The notes under the pieces are model-generated. The model ran no database searches, had not been told where the DNA came from, and saw only the letters and a list, made by a program, of their open reading frames with translations. Made by a program: the position numbers and the translations under genes. A stretch of DNA of 31,498 bases. It comes from CAYPEZ01 sp964409985. GTDB lineage: Bacteria; Patescibacteriota; Minisyncoccia; Phycocordibacterales; UBA6899. The DNA lies in NCBI GenBank assembly GCA_964409985.1, contig CAYPEZ010000007.1, positions 1 through 31,498 of the forward strand, read 5' to 3'. Positions 23,013 to 30,021 of the stretch are shown here, in pieces (the stretch's first letter is position 1; each line of letters opens with the position of its first letter).

Positions 23013-25055
23013 ATGGCAGAACCAACTCAACCTCATAAACCTCATCAACAATCACGCACTCGCCCCTTTATCAGAGGCGGGAGACTCATTGCTCCTCCCC
23101 CACGGCCCCAACGGACAGGAGGTGGTCATCCGCAACATGGCCGTTTTACTAGTGGGCATCGACCGCTCCACACTGGGGCCCCAAGACCACAAGGACTTGG
23201 ACACGGTGGCGGAAAACATCGCGGAGGACGTGGACGTGGAAATGCACATCGTGGCGGAGGACGTGGAAATTTCCACAAAGGAGGAAATCCTCGTGGCGGA
23301 AATCATTTTGCACGAGTAAAACAGACAATCAAGCACGCACAAGATAAACAGGCCGAACTTCTCCGCATTCCCCCTATTGCCCCAGACACAGTACGTATTA
23401 TTCCTTTGGGTGGTGTCGAGGAAGTTGGACGAAACATGACAGTGTTTGAAACAGAAAAAGACATCCTTATTGTCGATATTGGAGTACAATTTTCTGAAGA
23501 TGACACACCTGGAGTAGATTTCATTCTTCCAAATACTCGCTACCTAGAAGACAAAAAAGAAAAGATCCGTGGAGTCGTTATCACTCACGGACATCTCGAT
23601 CACATTGGAGGTATCCCCTACATCCTGGATGGACTTGGAAACCCGCCAATTTTCACACGCCACTTTACGGCACTCATGATCAAAAAACGCCAGGAGGAAT
23701 TTCCAGGAAAGCCAACACTCGATATTCGCGAAATCGAAACAAATGACACGATCCAAGTTGGAGACCTTGTGTTGCGCTTCTTTGGCGTAACACACGCAAT
23801 TCCTGACTCAATGGCGGTGGCAATTAACACTCCATGGGGAGAAATTGTCCACACAGGAGACCTTCGTCTTCAACACGTCGATGGGACACCGACAGCCGAT
23901 GAGTTTGAGCACTGGAAACGCTTTGATCAGCCAGAGAGAAAAATCCTTGCTCTCCTTACCGACTCAACCAACTGCGAAAACCCCGGGTTCTCTCTTCCAG
24001 AAGCTCGCGTGATGGACACCATAGAGGGGATCATCAAAACAACCCTCGGACGCCTGGTGATTGCGACATTTTCATCTCAGGTCGATCGCATGATTGCGAT
24101 GATTACTATGGCGGAGAAGTATGGGAAGAAGGTCTTTGTTGATGGTCGAAGCATGAAAAACAACCTCGAGCTCATCCGACTTGATGGAAGACTAAAAGTC
24201 AAAGACGATACCATAGTCCCTATTGAAGATGTTGGAAATTATCCAGAATCAAAGGTAGTCGCCATTGTGACAGGAGCACAGGGAGAAGAGTTTGCTGCGC
24301 TCATGCGTATTGCGAATAAAACTCATAAGCACATTCGCCTCTCCCCTCGCGATACCGTCTTGATGTCTTCTTCAATTATCCCAGGAAACGAACGCGGAGT
24401 TCAAAAGCTCAAAGACAATCTTTCACGCCAAGGAGCGCGCATCATCCACAACAAGATTGCGGATGTTCACTCCTCAGGACATGCGAATTCAGGAGAACTC
24501 GAGTGGATTCACAAGAAAGTAAAGGAGAAATTCTTTATTCCACTCCACGGATACCATTATCTCTTGCGTCAACACGGAGATATCGCCATCTCGACCGGAG
24601 TTGCACCAGAGAACGTCGTTGTCCCTGACAACGGAATGATTATTGAGATTGTGGGTGGAGAAAAAATTGTTGTTCGAGAAGAAAAAGCTCCATCAGGACT
24701 CATTCTCGTTGACGGGTTCAACGTTGGAGAAATCCAAGAGGTGGTACTTCGCGATCGCCAAATGCTGGCCGAAGACGGTGTGTTCGTTATTTATGGTATT
24801 GTCGATATGCGTACACGAAAGATGATTAAGTCTCCTGACATTATTTCTCGTGGATTCGTTTATCTCCGAGAATCACAAGAACTGCTCTCTCAAGCACGCC
24901 TCCTCGCAAAGAAAATTATTGAAAAAGAATCTGCAGGTATGGCGCAAATTGACTTTGACGCTGTCAGAGAAGCTGTTCGTGATGCCATCGAAAAGTTCCT
25001 TTTCCAAGAGACGCACAAACAACCCATCGTGATCTCTGTGGTTTTCGGAATCTAA
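23013..25055 (+). CDS. rnj: Ribonuclease J with Gly/Arg/His-rich N-terminal extension
   Basis: A metallo-beta-lactamase/beta-CASP ribonuclease with 5'-exo and endonuclease activity in mRNA decay and rRNA maturation. From ATG 23013 it is 680 residues. The catalytic motif HGHLDH is at 192-197, with TGDLRL, a DSTN segment typical of RNase J, the beta-CASP motifs and a C-terminal domain. About 100 extra residues at the N-terminus are low-complexity, with RGGRGRG-like and His-rich repeats; they probably bind RNA. The frame is open upstream to a TTG at 23004, only three residues earlier. There is no clear ribosome site. Enzyme identity is very secure; the role of the extension is inference. Confidence 0.95.
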   Translation: MAEPTQPHKPHQQSRTRPFIRGGRLIAPPPRPQRTGGGHPQHGRFTSGHRPLHTGAPRPQGLGHGGGKHRGGRGRGNAHRGGGRGNFHKGGNPRGGNHFARVKQTIKHAQDKQAELLRIPPIAPDTVRIIPLGGVEEVGRNMTVFETEKDILIVDIGVQFSEDDTPGVDFILPNTRYLEDKKEKIRGVVITHGHLDHIGGIPYILDGLGNPPIFTRHFTALMIKKRQEEFPGKPTLDIREIETNDTIQVGDLVLRFFGVTHAIPDSMAVAINTPWGEIVHTGDLRLQHVDGTPTADEFEHWKRFDQPERKILALLTDSTNCENPGFSLPEARVMDTIEGIIKTTLGRLVIATFSSQVDRMIAMITMAEKYGKKVFVDGRSMKNNLELIRLDGRLKVKDDTIVPIEDVGNYPESKVVAIVTGAQGEEFAALMRIANKTHKHIRLSPRDTVLMSSSIIPGNERGVQKLKDNLSRQGARIIHNKIADVHSSGHANSGELEWIHKKVKEKFFIPLHGYHYLLRQHGDIAISTGVAPENVVVPDNGMIIEIVGGEKIVVREEKAPSGLILVDGFNVGEIQEVVLRDRQMLAEDGVFVIYGIVDMRTRKMIKSPDIISRGFVYLRESQELLSQARLLAKKIIEKESAGMAQIDFDAVREAVRDAIEKFLFQETHKQPIVISVVFGI

Positions 25056-25068
25056 CGCTATGAGGTCG

Positions 25069-25093
25069 TTTCTCTCTGCTTTGCAGAGAGAAA
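25069..25093. other. Perfect hairpin after RNase J
   Basis: TTTCTCTCTGC (25069-25079) and GCAGAGAGAAA (25083-25093) form an 11-bp stem with a TTT loop. No T-run follows on the plus strand, so it is not a classic terminator; it may protect or define the rnj 3' end. Confidence 0.6.
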
Positions 25094-25113
25094 CTATCCA
25101 CAGCCACACGTCA

Positions 25114-25142
25114 CTGACGACAAGACATCGGTGGGGTAAAAT
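25114..25142 (+). promoter_or_regulatory. Promoter giving a leaderless GTG-start MFS mRNA
   Basis: CTGACG (25114-25119), a 17-base spacer and TAAAAT (25137-25142). The start codon GTG at 25149 lies 6 bases after the -10, at the expected +1. Confidence 0.7.
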
Positions 25143-25148
25143 ACCATT

Positions 25149-26363
25149 GTGACACTTCGCAGATTTATTCGTCCGTCTGTCGCCCATTTTCTTGCTATCT
25201 ATGGCATTTTGTTTTTTGTGTCTGCGCAAATATCTTTGGCACTCTACACAAATTCATCATTTCTCTCGGGAATACTCAACCATTTCTCCATAACAAAAGA
25301 TCTCCCCGAACAAACACATGAACGCATTATAGGTTTGTTGTATGCGTTTAATGCATTGTGTGGATTTGTAACCCTGATTATTCTGCCCCGGCTTCTCAAG
25401 AATATTGGAAATGTCCATGCGGCCATCGCAGTGCTCTCGCTATCGATGTGCTCCTTGCTTGCTCTCGCTTTTATTGATTCTGGGTGGGTAATTCTCCCTG
25501 CTTTTCTTTTACAAAGCATCTTAGTAACAGCATTCTATTTTGTTATTGATGTTTTCCTTGAGAAATATTCAAAAGAGAAATCACTCGGGCTTGTCAGAGG
25601 GACAGCGCTTACGATTGGTGGAATTGCCTGGATGTTTCCGCCATCGATTGCAGGTCTCGTTGCCGCAAGTGGAAACTTTACTCCCATCTATGCGGGAGGG
25701 GCATTACTGCTCATTCCCCCATTACTTCTCTTGTTCACCAAGTTCAAAGATTTTCGCGACGCACCGTACCATACCCCATCACTGAAGCAAACACTTAGCG
25801 AAATCCGCCACAGTCGAGATATTTCTGGAATACTCTCTGTTCAAGTACTTTTGCAATTTTTCTATGCATGGATGATTATCTATGCTCCCATCTACATGGC
25901 AGAGCATGTCCATGTCCCCTGGCAAACCATTGGACTTGCGCTCACAATCGCACTTTCTGCTTTTGTCATTTTTGAGATTCCCGCTGGAGAAATTGCAGAC
26001 AAGTGGCTGGGAGAAAAAGAGCTTCTGGTGTTAGGGCTTTTCTTGATGGCATGTGGAGCTGCGCTTATTCCGTTTATCACCTCAACGACACTTATCGTGT
26101 GGGCGAGTGTACTATTCATTGGTCGTGCGGGAGCAAGCATCCTAGAGACCATGACAGAAACATATTTCTACAAAAAAATCCCAGCCGAGAGCGCAAATCT
26201 TGTCTCCGCATTTCGCCTCGCCACACCAGTCGCTTTTCTTATTGCCCCAATTTGTGCGTCAATCATTATTCCGTTTGGCGGAATCCAGTCACTCTTTCTT
26301 ATTCTCGCCGGTTTTTTGTTGTCAGGGACAACCGTCGTTGCCCATCTCAAAGACACTCGATAG
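25149..26363 (+). CDS. Major facilitator superfamily transporter
   Basis: A 404-residue protein with about 12 hydrophobic helices and the MFS layout of two six-helix halves around a central cytoplasmic loop (KFKDFRDAPYHTPSLKQTLSE, about 198-218). A degenerate MFS motif A follows the second half's helix 2 (GEIADKWLGEKELL, about 279-292). The substrate is not predictable. It begins with GTG placed at the expected transcription start. Its TAG is only 2 bases from the stop codon of the convergent CAP-domain gene, leaving no room for a terminator. Confidence 0.85.
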   Translation: MTLRRFIRPSVAHFLAIYGILFFVSAQISLALYTNSSFLSGILNHFSITKDLPEQTHERIIGLLYAFNALCGFVTLIILPRLLKNIGNVHAAIAVLSLSMCSLLALAFIDSGWVILPAFLLQSILVTAFYFVIDVFLEKYSKEKSLGLVRGTALTIGGIAWMFPPSIAGLVAASGNFTPIYAGGALLLIPPLLLLFTKFKDFRDAPYHTPSLKQTLSEIRHSRDISGILSVQVLLQFFYAWMIIYAPIYMAEHVHVPWQTIGLALTIALSAFVIFEIPAGEIADKWLGEKELLVLGLFLMACGAALIPFITSTTLIVWASVLFIGRAGASILETMTETYFYKKIPAESANLVSAFRLATPVAFLIAPICASIIIPFGGIQSLFLILAGFLLSGTTVVAHLKDTR

Positions 26364-26365
26364 AA

Positions 26366-27397
26366 CTAGGACTCAATACAGGCATTGTACACGCGCACAC
26401 TGTCGTTGTAGGTAACGATAAGAGTTTTAACTTCTACAACAAGATTATTGTAGGTTGCGACGAGTGCGTTATAATCATCAATCTTTTGTCTCCGAGCTTC
26501 TCCTTGCGTCTCCGTAGCTACTTTCTCAGCTAGAAGAATACCTTCTTCTANNNNNNNNNNCCGCTCAGCCAGCGCCTTACGCGCTTGCTCAGTCTTAAGC
26601 TGCCCTTCGATAGAATCGATATATGTTTTCTGAGTTATATCTGGTTTTTCGCACTGAGGCATCGGGGTTCCAAATTCTTGGACTGCCATCCAAACCCTCT
26701 CTCCTTCATAGATTCCCTCGATTGCTGCGGCCCCCATTTCCGTGTACTCAGGCTTCAGTATATTTTCTCGGTGACCCGGACTTCCCATCCACCCAGCAAT
26801 TAATTCATCATTTGTGCGAAAATTTCCCACAGCAAGATTCTCTCCCACAAATCGATACATGTACCCGACCCCATTTGCGAGCCCAACAACATTACGTCCT
26901 TCTGGAGATTCGTGCGCAAAGTATTGCTTATCGAGCATGTCTTTGGCTTTGATATATGCCATGTCCGAAAGTTTATTATTCCAAGCAAGAACTGTTTGGC
27001 CATCTCGTACACGCTCGACGTTCGTCAAGTCAATAATTGTTTTCTCGTTGATTTTTCCATCACCTTGTGGACCAGCAGCGGAAACAGCCGGGACTTGGGA
27101 AATCTTGGGATCTGGAGATTGCGGCTTTTTGACCACTGGAAGACTTGGGGTCTTCTTTTGCGGAGGGGCGACGGGAGTCACCGTTGTGACCACTTCTGCT
27201 TTACTCGACGAAGCATTTTTTGTAGCAAGATGCGTGTCTTCTTCCAAGAGAAGAGGCTTGGTTTGTGACGCAACAACGACGAAAGTATTTGGATCGTCGA
27301 GTCGCTCTACCCAACTATGCGCATCCTGAACAACCGCTACGATCGTCGCACCAACCCCTGCAAGGATGACACTGAGCCATAGAATAAAACGTGTCAT
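26366..27397 (-). CDS. CAP (SCP/PR1)-domain exported protein, with scaffold gap
   Basis: A protein of about 343 residues counting the gap. An N-terminal membrane helix (about 4-24) is followed by a Pro/Lys/Ser/Thr-rich linker (50-110) and a CAP domain (about 113-245). CAP signatures are present: LTNVERVRDG, YFAHESPEG, VGENLAVG and GWMGSPGHRENIL. After it a helical tail follows, with repeated YN pairs (DYNALVATYNNLVVEV). A ten-N gap lies in this tail, and the frame is the same on both sides. CAP proteins are secreted or wall-associated and their molecular function in bacteria is mostly unknown. A -10 box lies 9 bases before the ATG, and the gene is divergent from the LOG-family gene. Confidence 0.88.
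   Translation of the reverse strand: MTRFILWLSVILAGVGATIVAVVQDAHSWVERLDDPNTFVVVASQTKPLLLEEDTHLATKNASSSKAEVVTTVTPVAPPQKKTPSLPVVKKPQSPDPKISQVPAVSAAGPQGDGKINEKTIIDLTNVERVRDGQTVLAWNNKLSDMAYIKAKDMLDKQYFAHESPEGRNVVGLANGVGYMYRFVGENLAVGNFRTNDELIAGWMGSPGHRENILKPEYTEMGAAAIEGIYEGERVWMAVQEFGTPMPQCEKPDITQKTYIDSIEGQLKTEQARKALAERXXXXEEGILLAEKVATETQGEARRQKIDDYNALVATYNNLVVEVKTLIVTYNDSVRVYNACIES
26551..26560. other. Ten-N scaffold gap in the CAP gene
   Basis: Ten N bases in the coiled-coil tail. Both flanks read in one frame, so the true length should be ten or differ from it by a multiple of three. Confidence 0.95.
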
Positions 27398-27406
27398 TTC
27401 TCCCCA

Positions 27407-27415
27407 AGTATACCA
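27407..27415 (-). promoter_or_regulatory. Extended -10 of the CAP gene
   Basis: TGG-TATACT on the minus strand ends 9 bases before ATG 27397, so the leader should be only a couple of bases. Confidence 0.55.
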
Positions 27416-27432
27416 TGAAGGGTGTACTGACG

Positions 27433-27441
27433 TGATATACT
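27433..27441 (+). promoter_or_regulatory. Extended -10 of the LOG-family gene
   Basis: TGA-TATACT ends 7 bases before ATG 27449, predicting a leaderless mRNA. With the CAP promoter it forms a compact divergent pair in 51 bases. Confidence 0.6.
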
Positions 27442-27448
27442 ATTTTTT

Positions 27449-28156
27449 ATGCAAAAAAGACATCCACACGTGGCTCCAGAACAAAAGCTGGTCTGCATTC
27501 CACTTACACGCGAAGAAATAGAAGCAGATCTCCGAAAGCGCTCAAATCGACTGCGGACCATTGAAGAAGAGATCGATAAAGGGATGCAGTTCATCCGAAA
27601 GTATCCTCAATCTGTAACATGCTATGGGTCTGCTCGCTTCACAGAGGAAAACCCCCATTATAAGGACGCTCGCACCCTAGCGGGAAAGCTTGCCTATGAG
27701 GGGTACGCTATTGTGACCGGAGGTGGCCCCGGCATTATGGAAGCAGCAAATCGTGGTGCGAAAGAGTCAGGAGGTATTTCGTTGGGACTGAATATTAAAC
27801 TCCCGCACGAACAAGTCACCAATCCGTACACAACAGAATCGATGGAATTCTTTTATTTCTTCACTCGCAAGGCGACAATGTCGTTTTCATCAGAGGCATA
27901 TTTGTTCTTTCCAGGCGGATTCGGAACTCTTGATGAACTCTTTGAAATTCTTACCCTTGTACAAACAAAAAAAATCCGCCAAGTTCCCATTATTTTGGTA
28001 GGTAAGGATTTTTGGACACCACTCGATGTATACATTCGTGAACACCTACTCCTTCGACATGGAACTGTCGAGGAAGAAGATCTGACCATCTACCGCATTC
28101 TCGACGACCACGATGAAATCGTGAATATCGTAAAATCAACCCCCATCCGTTGCTAG
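27449..28156 (+). CDS. LOG-family protein (TIGR00730; nucleotide phosphoribohydrolase)
   Basis: A 235-residue Rossmann-fold protein of the LOG/lysine-decarboxylase-like family. It has YGSARF (59-64), GGGPGIMEAANRGA (91-104) and the family hallmark PGGFGTLDE (155-163) with the catalytic glutamate; R140-K141 correspond to the conserved Arg-Lys. Family members release the base from nucleoside 5'-monophosphates, as in cytokinin activation; older annotations call them lysine decarboxylases wrongly. The role in this organism is unknown. It has an extra helical N-terminus of about 50 residues, common in the longer bacterial type. Confidence 0.92.
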   Translation: MQKRHPHVAPEQKLVCIPLTREEIEADLRKRSNRLRTIEEEIDKGMQFIRKYPQSVTCYGSARFTEENPHYKDARTLAGKLAYEGYAIVTGGGPGIMEAANRGAKESGGISLGLNIKLPHEQVTNPYTTESMEFFYFFTRKATMSFSSEAYLFFPGGFGTLDELFEILTLVQTKKIRQVPIILVGKDFWTPLDVYIREHLLLRHGTVEEEDLTIYRILDDHDEIVNIVKSTPIRC

Positions 28157-28209
28157 ATTCCCTTTGGGCAGCAGGATCGAATTCCATTTGAAATAGCTAT
28201 CTTTGCATT

Positions 28210-28244
28210 AAAAAACCCTCATCACAAGCGAGGCCAAGATGAGG
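28210..28244 (-). terminator. Rho-independent terminator of corA
   Basis: On the minus strand CCTCATC (28244-28238) pairs with GATGAGG (28223-28217) over a 14-base loop and is followed by G and six T residues. Confidence 0.8.
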
Positions 28245-28262
28245 CGCATTGTATTAGTACTC

Positions 28263-29189
28263 CTAAATCCAGCCTTTCTTGCGAAAGAACCAGACTGCAA
28301 AAATTGTTAACAGGATAGTGAGCGCAATAACAAACCAGAATGCAACAGCATGTTCAGATTCGATTGGAAGTCTGACATTCATTCCAAAAATATTTACTAC
28401 GATACCTGGAACGGTCACGACAATCGTCATTCCTGTAAGGAATTTAATGACACGGTTAAGATTATTCGTCATGATAGTCGAATATGCACTGCGAATGCTC
28501 TGTACGGTACGTAGCAACGCGCGTGTGCGATCGAGGAGTTGCCCGGTCTCGAGCACCAAGTCGTCCGCATATGCTTTATCTTTTTCATATAGCGTGAGTA
28601 ATTTTCCAGAAAGAATATTCTCAAGGGTGGTTTTTGTCGGGCCTAGTGCATCAAGAAGATCTGAGAGAACATTCTCAAATTCTACGAAGCTTACAATGTC
28701 TTCATTGGTAATATCCTTACCGAGATTCGATTGATGTCGGCGTACCTCCTTAGATACTAGCGTGAGCATCGTTGAATATGTGCTATTAATCTCCTGGAAG
28801 ATTTGCAAAAGAAAGCGGATCTTTTGTGTTGTATTAAACTCAATTTTCCCTTCAACAAACTTGTCTAGGAACGGGAAGGGCCGTTGGACCACAGTGAACA
28901 CAAATCCTTCTGCGATGCCAATAAGAACTGGGAGTGTTACCACTTTCCCCTCTTCAAGAAATGGATATCGAGTAAAGATATATGCAGTCTTGCCGTCATT
29001 TTCTACACGTGGAACCTCGTAAGGGTCCAGAGAGTCCCGTAGAAGCCCTTCATCAAGCCCAAGTGTCCCGACAAGATGAAGAATCTCTTCTTCATTTGGT
29101 CGGTCTACAGAAACCCAGGAACCAACCTTAAAGTCTGGAATTTGTTTGAGCGTTTTCGATGATACAGTCTTCTGATAGTACGAAATCAT
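28263..29189 (-). CDS. corA: CorA-family divalent cation transporter
   Basis: A 308-residue CorA-type channel for Mg2+ or Co2+. It has a large soluble N-terminal domain, a long helix (about 120-250), then two C-terminal membrane helices (about 247-267 and 282-301). The signature GMN at residues 269-271 sits at the end of helix 1, and the C-terminus is basic (RKKGWI), as in CorA. The extended -10 ends 6 bases before the ATG and a terminator follows, so it is transcribed alone. Which ion it carries cannot be told. Confidence 0.94.
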   Translation of the reverse strand: MISYYQKTVSSKTLKQIPDFKVGSWVSVDRPNEEEILHLVGTLGLDEGLLRDSLDPYEVPRVENDGKTAYIFTRYPFLEEGKVVTLPVLIGIAEGFVFTVVQRPFPFLDKFVEGKIEFNTTQKIRFLLQIFQEINSTYSTMLTLVSKEVRRHQSNLGKDITNEDIVSFVEFENVLSDLLDALGPTKTTLENILSGKLLTLYEKDKAYADDLVLETGQLLDRTRALLRTVQSIRSAYSTIMTNNLNRVIKFLTGMTIVVTVPGIVVNIFGMNVRLPIESEHAVAFWFVIALTILLTIFAVWFFRKKGWI

Positions 29190-29195
29190 GGAACT

Positions 29196-29204
29196 AGTCT
29201 ACCA
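29196..29204 (-). promoter_or_regulatory. Extended -10 of corA, leaderless
   Basis: On the minus strand TGG-TAGACT ends 6 bases before ATG 29189, the same layout as the methyltransferase promoter at 12942-12950. Confidence 0.6.
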
Positions 29205-29229
29205 TGATCAGCACAAAAACGTGAGAAGA

Positions 29230-29946
29230 TTATGCCCGGAGATGAATAAGGTATTCAACGTTCCCACTCCCCCCTTGGACTGGAGATTCTATGCCTCCAA
29301 GGAACACAAACCCGAGCTGGGTAGCATCCCGCTCAATCCGTTGTAATACTTCTTTTCTTTTTTCTTTATCTCTCACAATCCCTTTTTTTGTTCCTCCCAC
29401 ACCCACTTCAAATTGTGGTTTAACCAAAAGAAGAGCAGTTCCGCCTTGAGACATGAGTGTATGAATTGTTGAGAGAACTTTTGTGAGGGAGATAAACGAA
29501 AGGTCTCCAACAACAAATTGAAACTGCTGAGGAAACTGATTTGGCACAAGTTGTCTCACATCAGTCCCTTCCATACATACAACGCGCGGATCGCCACGCA
29601 GACGTGAATGGAGTTGTTCGTGGCCAACATCTACTGCATAGACTTTTTCTGCGCCACGTGAAAGCAAAACTTCTGTAAACCCCCCCGTGGACGCACCGAG
29701 GTCCAGAACACTGAGACCAGCGGGATCGACGCCAAATGCATCTAGTGCCGCAAGAAGTTTCAACGCCCCACGAGAAACCCAAGGAAATACACTCTGCGCT
29801 TCCACGCGCATACCCTCTCGAACATCAAAATCAGGACTCATCTGTTGGGAACCATCGACAAGAACATCTCCGCACTCAATTGCCTCTTTGGCACGAGCAC
29901 GAGACGAAAAAAATTTTTGTTCAACTAGATATTTATCAAGCCTCAT
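29230..29946 (-). CDS. tlyA: TlyA-family rRNA 2'-O-methyltransferase
   Basis: A 238-residue protein with an N-terminal S4 RNA-binding domain (about 1-60, MRLDKYLVEQ) and an FtsJ-like methyltransferase domain. The SAM motif is LDLGASTGGFT (81-91) and the 2'-O-methyltransferase tetrad is K63, D148, K176 and E231. In mycobacteria TlyA methylates cytidines in 16S and 23S rRNA and its loss gives capreomycin resistance; other members are annotated as hemolysin A. An rRNA target is likely but not shown. It lies 75 bases downstream of typA and may be read from it or from its own promoter. Confidence 0.94.
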   Translation of the reverse strand: MRLDKYLVEQKFFSSRARAKEAIECGDVLVDGSQQMSPDFDVREGMRVEAQSVFPWVSRGALKLLAALDAFGVDPAGLSVLDLGASTGGFTEVLLSRGAEKVYAVDVGHEQLHSRLRGDPRVVCMEGTDVRQLVPNQFPQQFQFVVGDLSFISLTKVLSTIHTLMSQGGTALLLVKPQFEVGVGGTKKGIVRDKEKRKEVLQRIERDATQLGFVFLGGIESPVQGGSGNVEYLIHLRA

Positions 29947-30021
29947 ATCGTTGGCGTATTCTTATACTGCGACAAAATGTTGAGGCTCCACAACAACGAG
30001 AATGGGGTATGTTTAAGAGAC

